Below are positions 16,351 to 24,661 of a DNA stretch of 64,000 bases, piece after piece; the first letter of the stretch is position 1, and each line of letters opens with the position of its first letter. This DNA comes from Allostella vacuolata. Lineage in GTDB: Bacteria; Pseudomonadota; Alphaproteobacteria; ATCC43930; Allostellaceae. Below the pieces are notes generated by a model. It did not search any database, had not been told where the DNA came from, and worked only from the letters and a program-made list of their open reading frames with translations. The position numbers were made by a program, and so were the translations under genes. The stretch lies in NCBI GenBank assembly GCA_006739055.1, contig AP019702.1, forward strand, positions 1,612,501-1,676,500, given 5' to 3'.

Positions 16351-18261
16351 ATGTCGACGAACCTGGCCTTTGACTTCGATCGCCTCGGCAACCTGGTGCA
16401 GCTGCCGCCGGCCGACCGCCGCCCCGCGTCGTCCATCGGCCGGGCGGCGCCGCTGCCGGCCCCCCTCGCGCAGCCGCCGGTTCCGGGCGATCTCCGGATC
16501 GATCGCGGGCGCGACGAGCTGCTGACGCCGTTCGGCAAGGCCACCCTGCGCGACCGCTACCTGATGCCGGGCGAGAGCTTCCAGGACATGTTCGCGCGGG
16601 TCGCCTGCGCCTTCGCCGATGACGTGGCGCACGCGCAACGGCTCTACGACGCGATCTCCCGCCTGTGGTTCATGTCGGCGACGCCGATCCTCTCGAACGG
16701 CGGCACCACCCGCGGCCTGCCGATCTCCTGCTTCCTCAACGCCGTGCCGGATTCCCTCTCCGGCATCGTCGATACCTGGACTGAGAATGTGTGGCTCGCG
16801 TCCAACGGTGGCGGCATCGGCACCTACTGGGGCGGGGTGCGCTCGGTGGGCGAGGCGGTGAAGGGCTGCGGAGAGACCTCGGGCATCATCCCCTTCGTCC
16901 ATGTCATGGACGGGCTGACGCTGGCGATCAGCCAGGGTTCGCTGCGCCGTGGTTCGGCCGCGGTCTATCTCGACATCCACCACCCGGAGATCGAGGAGTT
17001 CCTGGAGATCCGCAAGGCGTCGGGGGACTTCAACCGCAAGGGCCTCAACCTGCATCACGGCATCAACGTGACCGACGCCTTCATGGAGGCCGTGCAGGCG
17101 GGCGCGCTCTTCGCGCTGCGCAGCCCGAAGTCTGGCGCGGTGATGCGCCAGGTCGACGCCCGCCAGCTCTGGCAGCGCATCCTGGAGACGCGCCTGCAGA
17201 CCGGCGAGCCCTATCTCCTCTTCATCGACGCGGTGAACCGCAACCTCCCCAAGCACCAGCGCGAACTGGGGCTCAAGGTGTCGACGTCCAACCTGTGCAG
17301 CGAGATCGTCCTGCCGACGGGCGAGGACCATCGCGGCGAGGAGCGCACGGCGGTGTGCTGCCTGGCCTCCTTCAACATCGAGACCTGGGACCAGTGGCAG
17401 GGCGAGGCCGGCTTCGTTGAGGACGTGCTGCGCATGCTCGACAACGTCCTGACGCACTTCGTCGAGGTGGCGCCCGATTCGATGGCACGGGCGCGCTACT
17501 CGGCCATGCGCGAACGCTCGGTCGGCCTCGGCGTGATGGGCTTCCACTCGTTCCTGCAGGCCCAGGGCATCCCGTTCGAGAGCGCGCTCGCCAAGTCCTG
17601 GAACCTGCGCATCTTCCGTAAGCTGCGCCGGGACGCCGACGCCGCCTCGGTGGTGCTGGCGACCGAGCGGGGGCCGTGCCCGGATGCGCTCGAGCGCGGC
17701 ATGAACTCGCGCTTCAGCCACAAGCTGGCGATCGCGCCGACCGCGTCCATCAGCATCATCTGCGGTGGCACCAGCGCCTGCATCGAGCCGATCCCGGCCA
17801 ACATCTACAACCACAAGACCCTGTCGGGCGCCTTCGTGGTGCGCAACTCGGCTCTGGTCCGCCTCCTGGCCGAGAAGGGGTTCGACACGCCTGAAACCTG
17901 GCAGTCGATCGTCGAGAAGGAGGGCTCGGTCCAGCATCTCGACTGCCTGGACGCGGATGAGAAGGCCTGCTTCCGTACCGCCTTCGAGATCGACCAGCGC
18001 TGGATCATCGACCTCGCGGCCGACCGCGCGCCCTACATCTGCCAGAGCCAGTCGCTCAACCTCTACCTGCCGGCGGACATCGAGAAGTGGGACCTGCACA
18101 TGCTGCACTGGGCGGCATGGCGGCGGGGGATCAAGAGCCTCTACTACTGCCGCTCCAAGTCGATCCAGCGCGCGGCCTTCGCCGGTGCCGGCGAGCGCGG
18201 CGAGTTGCTGCGGGTGTCGGCTCCCCGCACCGACTACGAGGAGTGCCTGGCATGCCAATGA
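16351..18261 (+). CDS. nrdA: Class I ribonucleotide reductase alpha (catalytic) subunit
   Basis: A 636-residue product that reduces ribonucleotides to deoxyribonucleotides. Active-site residues are visible: Cys127 in LPISCFLN, N314-C316-E318 in SNLCSEIV, the redox partner Cys336/337 in TAVCCLASF, the radical-transfer Tyr pair in SLYYCRSKS, and the C-terminal shuttle CLAC (632-635). There is no N-terminal ATP-cone, so overall-activity control by dATP through that domain is absent. The start is ATG 16351, preceded by GGGGGAAC; upstream ATG 16228 falls at the end of the riboswitch and is rejected. The gene is overlapped by nrdB and lies behind a cobalamin riboswitch. Confidence 0.95.
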   Translation: MSTNLAFDFDRLGNLVQLPPADRRPASSIGRAAPLPAPLAQPPVPGDLRIDRGRDELLTPFGKATLRDRYLMPGESFQDMFARVACAFADDVAHAQRLYDAISRLWFMSATPILSNGGTTRGLPISCFLNAVPDSLSGIVDTWTENVWLASNGGGIGTYWGGVRSVGEAVKGCGETSGIIPFVHVMDGLTLAISQGSLRRGSAAVYLDIHHPEIEEFLEIRKASGDFNRKGLNLHHGINVTDAFMEAVQAGALFALRSPKSGAVMRQVDARQLWQRILETRLQTGEPYLLFIDAVNRNLPKHQRELGLKVSTSNLCSEIVLPTGEDHRGEERTAVCCLASFNIETWDQWQGEAGFVEDVLRMLDNVLTHFVEVAPDSMARARYSAMRERSVGLGVMGFHSFLQAQGIPFESALAKSWNLRIFRKLRRDADAASVVLATERGPCPDALERGMNSRFSHKLAIAPTASISIICGGTSACIEPIPANIYNHKTLSGAFVVRNSALVRLLAEKGFDTPETWQSIVEKEGSVQHLDCLDADEKACFRTAFEIDQRWIIDLAADRAPYICQSQSLNLYLPADIEKWDLHMLHWAAWRRGIKSLYYCRSKSIQRAAFAGAGERGELLRVSAPRTDYEECLACQ

Positions 18262-19382
18262 ACGGCAGTGGCCCGGAGGGGCTGGGGCATCTCGATCCGC
18301 GGGCCCTGATCAGCACGGGCCGCGTCGGTCTCCTGAGCGCGACCGGCACCTACGACGTCGAGCGCTATCCCTGGGCGTACGAGTTCTGGAAGCGCCAGCA
18401 GCAGACCCACTGGATGGGCGAGGAGGTGCCGCTCGGCGCCGACATCAAGGATTGGACGTCCGACCGGGTGACGCCGGCCGAGCGCGCGCTGCTGACCCAG
18501 ATCTTCCGCTTCTTCACCCAGTCCGACGTCGAGGTGGGCGACAACTACCTCAAGCGCTACATCCCGATCTTTCAGCCGCTGGAAGTGCAGATGATGATGG
18601 CGGCTTTCACCAACATGGAGACCGTGCATATCGACGCCTACGCCCTGCTGCTGAAGACGCTGGGGATGCCCAAGGCGGAGTTCGAGGCCTTCCGCGACTA
18701 TGACGAGATGCGGGCGAAGGCCGACTACATGCACACCTTCGGCGTCGGCACGGTATCCGATGTCGCGCGCACGCTCGCCATGTTCGGCGCCTTCACCGAG
18801 GGCATGTCGCTGTTCGCCAGCTTCGCCATGCTGCTCAACTTCCCGCGCCACAACAAGATGAACGGCATGGGCCAGATCGTCTCCTGGTCGGTGCGCGACG
18901 AGAGCCTGCACTGCGAGGGCATCATCCGCTTGTACCATGAGTGGCACCGGGAGACGGGGGCGGTGACGGCCGCCGTGCGCGACGACATCGTCGGCGTGGC
19001 CCGCACGATGGTCGGGCTGGAGGAGCGCTTCGTCGACCTCGCCTTCGGGCTCGGCGCGATCGAGGGCATGCGGGCCGAGGATATCAAGGCGTATGTCCGC
19101 TACATCGCCGACTGGCGGCTGACCCAACTGCGCATCGATCCGGTCTTCGGATACTTCGAGAAGCGGGATACCGGCTTCCACGCCATCCGGCCGCATCCGC
19201 TGCCCTGGCTCGTCGAAATCCTGAACGGCGTCGAGCACGCCAACTTCTTCGAACAGCGGGCGACCGAGTATTCCAAGGCCGCCAGCCGCGGCAGCTGGGA
19301 CGGGCCGGACGGCGTGTGGGCCGTCTTCGACGCGCTGGACCGTGCCGCGCGCGAACCGGCGCCGGGGCGGACCGCCTCCTGA
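18252..19382 (+). CDS. nrdB: Class I ribonucleotide reductase beta (radical) subunit
   Basis: A 376-residue ferritin-like subunit that generates the radical. Metal ligands E123 and H126 lie in METVHIDAY, further Glu in FTEGMSLFA, and Glu/His in RDESLHCEG. Y130, four residues after H126, is at the Tyr-radical position, so a tyrosyl-radical (Ia-like) cofactor is likelier than the Phe-type Ic enzyme. The start at 18252 is chosen because GAGGAG (18238-18243) sits eight bases upstream; ATG 18258, in an ATGA overlap with nrdA, is the alternative. It converges with metE across the hairpin at 19402-19427. Confidence 0.95.
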   Translation: MPMNGSGPEGLGHLDPRALISTGRVGLLSATGTYDVERYPWAYEFWKRQQQTHWMGEEVPLGADIKDWTSDRVTPAERALLTQIFRFFTQSDVEVGDNYLKRYIPIFQPLEVQMMMAAFTNMETVHIDAYALLLKTLGMPKAEFEAFRDYDEMRAKADYMHTFGVGTVSDVARTLAMFGAFTEGMSLFASFAMLLNFPRHNKMNGMGQIVSWSVRDESLHCEGIIRLYHEWHRETGAVTAAVRDDIVGVARTMVGLEERFVDLAFGLGAIEGMRAEDIKAYVRYIADWRLTQLRIDPVFGYFEKRDTGFHAIRPHPLPWLVEILNGVEHANFFEQRATEYSKAASRGSWDGPDGVWAVFDALDRAAREPAPGRTAS

Positions 19383-19401
19383 CGGCCCCGACCCCGGCCA
19401 T

Positions 19402-19427
19402 CCACCCCGGCCGTGTGGCCGGGGTGG
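19402..19427. terminator. Bidirectional terminator hairpin between nrdB and metE
   Basis: CCACCCCGGCC (19402-19412) and GGCCGGGGTGG (19417-19427) form a perfect 11-bp stem with a GTGT loop in the 64-base gap between convergent genes. There is no T tract on either side, as is common in GC-rich genomes. Confidence 0.6.
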
Positions 19428-19446
19428 GCGATCGAGACCGACCGGT

Positions 19447-21744
19447 CTAGCCGGCGGCGTTCCGCATCGCCTGGGCCGCCGCCACCATGTTCACGAGGGC
19501 GGGGCGGACCTCTTCCCATTTGCGGGTCTTCAGGCCGCAGTCCGGGTTCACCCAGATCTGGTCCGGCGCCAGGTGCTGCCGCGCCTTGGCCAGCAGGTCC
19601 GCCATCTCGTCCACCGGCGGGGTGCGCGGGGCGTGGATGTCGTAGACGCCGGGGCCGATCTCATTCGGATAGCGGAAGTTTGCGAAGGCGTCGAGCAGCT
19701 CCATCTTCGACCGCGCGGTCTCGATGGAGATGACGTCGGCATCCATGGACGCGATGGAATCGATGATGTCGTTGAACTCCGAGTAGCACATGTGCGTGTG
19801 GATCTGGGTTGCGTCCGCGACGCCCGATGCCGTCAGCCGGAAGCAGGTGGCGGCCCAGTCGAGGTATGCCTGCCAGTCGGCGCGGCGCAGCGGCAAGCCC
19901 TCGCGGAAGGCCGGCTCGTCGATCTGGATGATGCGGATGCCCGCGCGCTCCAGGTCGACCACCTCGTCGCGCAGCGCCAGCGCGATCTGGCGGCAGGTCG
20001 CCTCGCGCGGCTGGTCATCGCGCACGAAGGACCATTGCAGCATGGTCACCGGGCCGGTCAGCATGCCCTTCACGGGCCGCTCGGTCAGGGACTGGGCGTA
20101 GCTCGCCCACGCCACCGTCATCGGATTCGGCCGCGCCACGTCGCCGAAGATGATCGGTGGCCGGACGTAGCGCGAGCCGTAGCTCTGCACCCAGGCGTGC
20201 CTGGTGAACGCGTAGCCCGACAGCTGCTCGCCGAAATACTGGACCATGTCGTTGCGTTCGAACTCGCCATGGACCAGCACGTCGATGCCGACCTCTTCCT
20301 GCCATCGTACCGCGCGCTCGGTCTCCTCGCGCAGGAACTGGTCATAGGCGGCATCGTCGATGCTGCCCTTGGCGTGGGCCGCGCGGGCCTTGCGCACCTC
20401 CTCGGTCTGCGGGAACGAGCCGATCGTCGTGGTCGGGAACGCCGGCAGGCCGAGATGGGCGCGCTGGGCAGCCCGGCGGCCTGCGAAGCCCGACGCCCGC
20501 TTGTCCATCCCGGGGGCGACGGCGGCCAGACGCGCCGCCACCGCCCGGTCATGGATGCGGGGCGAGGTCCGCCGCGTCCGTGCCGCCTCGGCCGAGGCGG
20601 CCAGGCTGTCCGCGACGGCGGCGCGGCCCTGGTCGATCGCCCGCCCGAGGACCGATAGTTCCTCCAGCTTCTGCTGCGCGAAGGCGAGCCAGCCGCACAG
20701 CTCCGCGTCGAGGCCGGTTTCGAGCGCCAGGTCGATCGGCACATGCAGGAGCGAGCAGGAGGGGGCGATCATCACCCGCTCCACGCCGCGGGCGGCGACC
20801 ACCGGCTCGATCCGGTCGAGCAGCGCCGGCAGGTCGCTGCGCCACACGTTGCGGCCGTCGATCACCCCGAGCGACAGGGTCAGGCCGGCGGGCGCGCGGG
20901 CCAGCGCGCGGTCGAGCTCGCCTGGCGCGCGGGCGAGGTCGAGATGCAGGCCCGCCACCGGCAGGCGCAGTGTGGCGTCAAGATTGTCGCCCAGCCCGCC
21001 GAAGTAGGTCGCGAGCAGCAGCCGCAGCGACGGCGCTGCAGCCGCCAGGGCCTGATAGGTGGTGGCGAAGGCCGCGCGGGTCGCGTCGTCCAGGTCGAGG
21101 ACTAGGCAGGGCTCGTCGATCTGGACCCAGTCCGCGCCGGCGGCGGCCAAGCGCCGCAGTACCTCGGCATAGACCGGCAGGAGGCCAGGCAGCAGGGCCA
21201 GGCGGTCCATGCCGTCATCGGCGGCCTTGCCGAGCAGCAGGTAGCTGACCGGCCCGAGCAGGACAGGTCGGGTGTGGATGCCCTGGCCCTTCGCCTCGGT
21301 GAACTGGTCGACGGCCTTGGTCGAGGCCAGGCAAAATTCCTGTCCGCGGGCGAATTCAGGCACCATGTAGTGGTAGTTGGTGTCGAACCACTTGGTCATT
21401 TCCTGCGCCGGCAGGTCGCCGCTCGACCGGCCGCGGGTGCCGCGTGCCATGGCGAAATAGGTCTCCAGCGGCACCGTGCCCCCATTCCAGCCGTAGAGGG
21501 CGGGGACCGCGCCCACCATGACGCTGGTATCGAGGACATGGTCGTAGAGGGAGAAGTCGTTGCTCGGCAGGTGGCCGATGCCGGCCTTGCGCTGGCGGCT
21601 CCAGGCCGCGGTGCGCAGCGCCGCGGCGTCGGCCAGCAGGCCGGCGGCATCCCGCCTGCCGGCCCAATGGTCTTCCAGCGCCTTCTTCAGTTCGCGGCGT
21701 GGACCGATGCGGGGGAAACCCAGCGTGCTCGTGACGATCGACAT
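19447..21744 (-). CDS. metE: Cobalamin-independent methionine synthase
   Basis: A 765-residue, full-length MetE that transfers the methyl group of methyltetrahydropteroyl-glutamate to homocysteine. The N terminus STLGFPRIGPRRELKKALE is the classic start. The C-terminal catalytic barrel has zinc ligands in IHTHMCYSEF (His, Cys), a downstream Glu, and the last Cys in NPDCGLKTRKWEEV. DLERAGIRIIQIDEPAFREG is the homocysteine-site stretch. It sits alone behind its own promoter and cobalamin riboswitch, so it should be expressed only when B12 is scarce. Confidence 0.97.
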   Translation of the reverse strand: MSIVTSTLGFPRIGPRRELKKALEDHWAGRRDAAGLLADAAALRTAAWSRQRKAGIGHLPSNDFSLYDHVLDTSVMVGAVPALYGWNGGTVPLETYFAMARGTRGRSSGDLPAQEMTKWFDTNYHYMVPEFARGQEFCLASTKAVDQFTEAKGQGIHTRPVLLGPVSYLLLGKAADDGMDRLALLPGLLPVYAEVLRRLAAAGADWVQIDEPCLVLDLDDATRAAFATTYQALAAAAPSLRLLLATYFGGLGDNLDATLRLPVAGLHLDLARAPGELDRALARAPAGLTLSLGVIDGRNVWRSDLPALLDRIEPVVAARGVERVMIAPSCSLLHVPIDLALETGLDAELCGWLAFAQQKLEELSVLGRAIDQGRAAVADSLAASAEAARTRRTSPRIHDRAVAARLAAVAPGMDKRASGFAGRRAAQRAHLGLPAFPTTTIGSFPQTEEVRKARAAHAKGSIDDAAYDQFLREETERAVRWQEEVGIDVLVHGEFERNDMVQYFGEQLSGYAFTRHAWVQSYGSRYVRPPIIFGDVARPNPMTVAWASYAQSLTERPVKGMLTGPVTMLQWSFVRDDQPREATCRQIALALRDEVVDLERAGIRIIQIDEPAFREGLPLRRADWQAYLDWAATCFRLTASGVADATQIHTHMCYSEFNDIIDSIASMDADVISIETARSKMELLDAFANFRYPNEIGPGVYDIHAPRTPPVDEMADLLAKARQHLAPDQIWVNPDCGLKTRKWEEVRPALVNMVAAAQAMRNAAG

Positions 21745-21985
21745 GACGGATCCTTTCGCGGGCGCCCTGCGAAGGCTGGGCCCGGCGTTCGACAGTTCAG
21801 GTTCAGGTTCGGGTGATGCGGCGGCGCGGCGACCAGGCGGCGCGCGACGACGGAACCGGCCTGCGTGGCGGATCGTGTTGTCGGAACGGAAGATTGGAGA
21901 TCATCGGCATACCCCATCTGCATGGGGGCATGGGCCGCGCGGAACGCGTGCGATCGGACGGACGGCAGGCGTCGTCCGCTTGCAA

Positions 21986-22009
21986 GCGACCCAACGGAGC
22001 ACCCCGCCC
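21986..22009 (-). promoter_or_regulatory. metE copy of the shared riboswitch output element
   Basis: This is the minus-strand counterpart of 16249-16272, 23 of 24 bases identical, placed 19 bases after the aptamer. The rest of the leader down to the metE start (21745-21985) shows no other clear feature and is not similar to the nrdA leader. Confidence 0.55.
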
Positions 22010-22028
22010 GTGGACGTTGTTTCGTCGC

Positions 22029-22207
22029 GGCAGGTCTCCTGGCTCGCGGGTCGCAGCGAACTGTCCGGCCTTCCCGGCGCCAAGACGCCAGTGACCCATA
22101 GCGACAGCCGCTCACCGCTTACAGTTGCGGGGGCAGCTCCGGCATTGCGATCCCGCGTCTGGACGACGTGGGGGCACGCACCGGATTCCCTCTTAGCTCC
22201 GGCACCA
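22029..22207 (-). ncRNA. Cobalamin riboswitch upstream of metE
   Basis: Read on the minus strand from 22207, the blocks are AAGAGGGAATCCGGTG, GCCCCCGCAACTGTAAGCGG, the B12-box variant GTCACTGG, GGGAAGGCCGGAC and CGCGAGCCAGGAGACCTGCC (ending near 22029). It is clearly homologous to the nrdAB riboswitch at 16044-16228. Binding of cobalamin should switch off the B12-independent methionine synthase, so that MetH is used instead; this is the classical arrangement. Confidence 0.96.
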
Positions 22208-22241
22208 TCTCATGGACGGCCCGGAGAACCACGACGCGGGA

Positions 22242-22270
22242 AGTAGATCCGGGTACGGGGTGCCTGTCAA
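22242..22270 (-). promoter_or_regulatory. Sigma-70 type promoter of the metE leader
   Basis: On the minus strand a perfect -35 TTGACA (22270-22265) and a -10 TCTACT (22247-22242) are separated by exactly 17 bases. Transcription should start near 22235, about 28 bases before the riboswitch core. Confidence 0.7.
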
Positions 22271-22277
22271 TGCCGAT

Positions 22278-22293
22278 ATAATGATATCGTTAT
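22278..22293. promoter_or_regulatory. AT-rich near-palindrome upstream of the metE promoter
   Basis: ATAATGATATCGTTAT is symmetric at 7 of 8 pairs around GATATC. It stands out in this GC-rich sequence. It lies 8 bases upstream of the metE -35 and 4 bases beyond the stop of prpB copy B. It could be an operator for an unidentified regulator of metE. Confidence 0.35.
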
Positions 22294-22297
22294 GTGA

Positions 22298-23209
22298 TTA
22301 TGCCACCGCCGGCACCACCGTCCGCACGATCGACGCATCGAGGGCCTCGTATTCGTGCAGGCCGATGGTCTCGTACAGTTCGGCGCGGGACTGCATCCGG
22401 TTGAGCATGCCGCGGGTGCCGTCGTCCCGGGCGATGGCGGCGTAGAGCTCGGCCTGGGCCCGGTTGGCGACCCGCAGCGAGGAGACCGGCCAGATCACCA
22501 TGCGGTAGCCCATTGCCTCGAACTCCGCCCCGGTGAAGAACGGCGTGCGGCCGAACTCGGTCATGTTGGCGAGCAGCGGCACCCCGGGCAGGGCGGCCGC
22601 GAAGGCGCGGAACATCTCGGCACTGGTCATCGCCTCGGGGAAGATCGCGTCGGCGCCGGCCTCCAGGTAGAGGCGGGCGCGGGCGACGGCGCCGTCCAGG
22701 CCTTCCGACGCGGCGGCGTCGGTGCGGGCGATGACGTAGAGGTGGCGCCGGGCGCGGGCGGCGGCGGCGACCTTGGCCGCCATGTCGCGGGCATCGGCCA
22801 GCTTCTTGTCGTTGAGGTGCCCGCACTTCTTGGGCAGCAGCTGGTCCTCCAGGTGCACGGCACCCGCGCCCGCATCCTCGAAGGCGCGGACCATGTTCAT
22901 GACGTTGAGCGCCTCGCCGTAGCCGGTGTCGCCGTCGACCAGCAGCGGCAGGCCCGAGGAGCGGGCGACCTGGCGGATGAAGAAGCAGACCTCCTCGATG
23001 GTGATGATGCCGAGGTCGGGCAGGCCCATGGAGGCGCTCATCGCCCCGCCGGAGAGGTAGAGCGCCCGGAACCCGGCCGCCTTCGCCTGCAGGGCCGCCA
23101 TGCCGTTGTGCGCGCCCGGCATGCGCAGGATGCCGGGCTCCTCCAGGAGGCGGCGGAAGCGCACCCCCGCCGGCTCCGCGGCGAGGTCCGATGCGACCAG
23201 GTACGGCAT
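22298..23209 (-). CDS. prpB: 2-methylisocitrate lyase-like protein (PrpB copy B)
   Basis: A 303-residue near-copy of the protein at 9846-10760, with the same KKCGHL catalytic loop and DGDTGYG metal site. I see only D-to-E (ITIEEV), A-to-T (EAMTSAEM), Q-to-R (SIVRTV) and a different last few residues. By eye about 28 base differences occur over about 915, and most are silent, so both copies seem to be under selection. The matching DNA includes the ribosome site and 13 bases before the start codon. It follows the amidase gene closely (14-base gap), apparently as one transcript. Confidence 0.92.
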   Translation of the reverse strand: MPYLVASDLAAEPAGVRFRRLLEEPGILRMPGAHNGMAALQAKAAGFRALYLSGGAMSASMGLPDLGIITIEEVCFFIRQVARSSGLPLLVDGDTGYGEALNVMNMVRAFEDAGAGAVHLEDQLLPKKCGHLNDKKLADARDMAAKVAAAARARRHLYVIARTDAAASEGLDGAVARARLYLEAGADAIFPEAMTSAEMFRAFAAALPGVPLLANMTEFGRTPFFTGAEFEAMGYRMVIWPVSSLRVANRAQAELYAAIARDDGTRGMLNRMQSRAELYETIGLHEYEALDASIVRTVVPAVA

Positions 23210-23222
23210 GGCGAATCCCCCT
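22309..23222 (-). repeat. Direct repeat, copy B (prpB duplication)
   Basis: This is the second copy of the prpB-containing repeat, 12.45 kb from copy A. The 5' portion of the gene (about 23005-23222) differs from copy A at only one base that I can see, while the middle has clusters of changes. That mosaic pattern is what gene conversion gives. Confidence 0.85.
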
Positions 23223-23223
23223 C

Positions 23224-24618
23224 TCAGACCACGACCGGCGCGACCGACTGCACGACCCAGCGGGCCATCGCCGTGATCCGCGCATCTTCGTGCTGCTGGC
23301 CCATCAGCTGCACGCCGACCGGCATGCCGTCCACGCCCATCAGCGGCATGGTGAAGGCGGGCGCGAACAGCATCGAGCTGGGCGCGTTGAAGACGAAGTC
23401 GCCGGTCGGCCGCGGCGCCAGGGGCTGGCCCGGCACGTCGCCTGCCCAGGGCGTGGCCGGCCCGGGGCAGGACAGCATGATGCAGGCATCCGCCAGCGGG
23501 GCGAGCGTGGCATGCCGCAACTGGGCCGCCTCGCGGTCGGCCAGCAGGGTGCGGTACTCGTCGAGCGTCATCGCCTCCGCCTTGGCCAGGGTCGCCTGGG
23601 CCCGCGCGCTGACCTGGCCGGGATACTGGTCGACCAGGTTGCGGTGGCCCCAGCGGTTCTCCCAGCTGGTGATGCCGCCGCACACGGCGCGGCCGTTGGC
23701 GACCGCGCGCTCCAGCGCCTCGATCCAGGCATGGTCGCGGCGGCGCAGCAGGGTGACGCCGGCCTTCTCCAGCGCCTCCAGCACCATCGCGAAGCCGCGG
23801 CGGGTGGCGTCGTCGACGCCGGGCCAGCCTTCCGTCTCCAGCACGATCAGGCGGCCGGGCTTGACCGGCTCGGGCGTGGCGTCCGGCCCCATCAGCCCGC
23901 GCCGGCCGGGGTCGCCGCCGGCACGCCGGACGATCTCGATCGACGTCACCCAGACGTCCTCGACCGAGCCGGCATGGATGCCGTGGGTGCTCATGCTGGT
24001 GGTCTGGCGCTCGCCGCGGTTCATGCCGCCCTGGGTCGGCTTCAGCGCATAGTTGCCGCAGAAGGCGGCCGGCCGGATGATCGAGCCGCCGACCTGCGAG
24101 CCGACCGTGGCCGGCACCATGCCGGCGCCGACCGCCGCCGCCGATCCCGAAGACGAGCCGCCCGGCGTGCGCGAGGGGTCGAACGGGTTGGTGGTCGCCC
24201 CGGGATGGGCACCGCCCAGCTCCGCCGTCACCGTCTTGCCCATGACCACGGCGCCCGCCTGGCGCAGCGCCCAGACGGCGGCATTGTCGCGCCTGGGGAA
24301 GTTGCCGCGATAGGCCTCGCAGCCCATCTCGGTCGGCATGTCCCTGGTTTCCAGCAGGTCCTTGATGCCGATCGGCAGCCCGTCGACCGGCGACAGCGGC
24401 CGGCCGTCCTGCCAGCGCCTCGTGCTCGCGTCGGCTGCGGCGCGTGCGCCCTCGGCATTGACCACGGTGAACGCCTTCACCACCGGCTCGCGCCGGTCGA
24501 TCGCCTCCAGGCAGCGCTCCAGGTAGGCGCGCGGGGTGTCGCTGCCGTCGCGGAACCTGGGCGTGGCATCGTGGAAGGTCAGCGCCTGGAAGGTGCGCGG
24601 GTCATAGCTGCCGGACAT
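23224..24618 (-). CDS. Amidase (amidase signature family)
   Basis: A 464-residue amidase. The Ser-cisSer-Lys triad is visible: Lys in LPIGIKDLLE (about residue 84), the Ser-rich loop RTPGGSSSGSAAAVGAG (about 160), and the nucleophile region GSQVGGSIIRPAAFCG (about 183). It hydrolyses a carboxamide to acid and ammonia in the cytoplasm. It is probably co-transcribed with prpB copy B, which ties release of an acid to a lyase step (inference). A second amidase lies at 49414-50679. Confidence 0.9.
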   Translation of the reverse strand: MSGSYDPRTFQALTFHDATPRFRDGSDTPRAYLERCLEAIDRREPVVKAFTVVNAEGARAAADASTRRWQDGRPLSPVDGLPIGIKDLLETRDMPTEMGCEAYRGNFPRRDNAAVWALRQAGAVVMGKTVTAELGGAHPGATTNPFDPSRTPGGSSSGSAAAVGAGMVPATVGSQVGGSIIRPAAFCGNYALKPTQGGMNRGERQTTSMSTHGIHAGSVEDVWVTSIEIVRRAGGDPGRRGLMGPDATPEPVKPGRLIVLETEGWPGVDDATRRGFAMVLEALEKAGVTLLRRRDHAWIEALERAVANGRAVCGGITSWENRWGHRNLVDQYPGQVSARAQATLAKAEAMTLDEYRTLLADREAAQLRHATLAPLADACIMLSCPGPATPWAGDVPGQPLAPRPTGDFVFNAPSSMLFAPAFTMPLMGVDGMPVGVQLMGQQHEDARITAMARWVVQSVAPVVV

Positions 24619-24661
24619 GGGGGCTCCTCGGGGAGGAAAGGGAATCGGCCGAAGCGGATCG

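Noticed and set aside
9858-23222. Composite transposon or integrated island bounded by the prpB repeats
   Set aside because: No transposase or integrase, no terminal inverted repeats and no target-site duplication were seen; the repeats are ordinary coding sequence.
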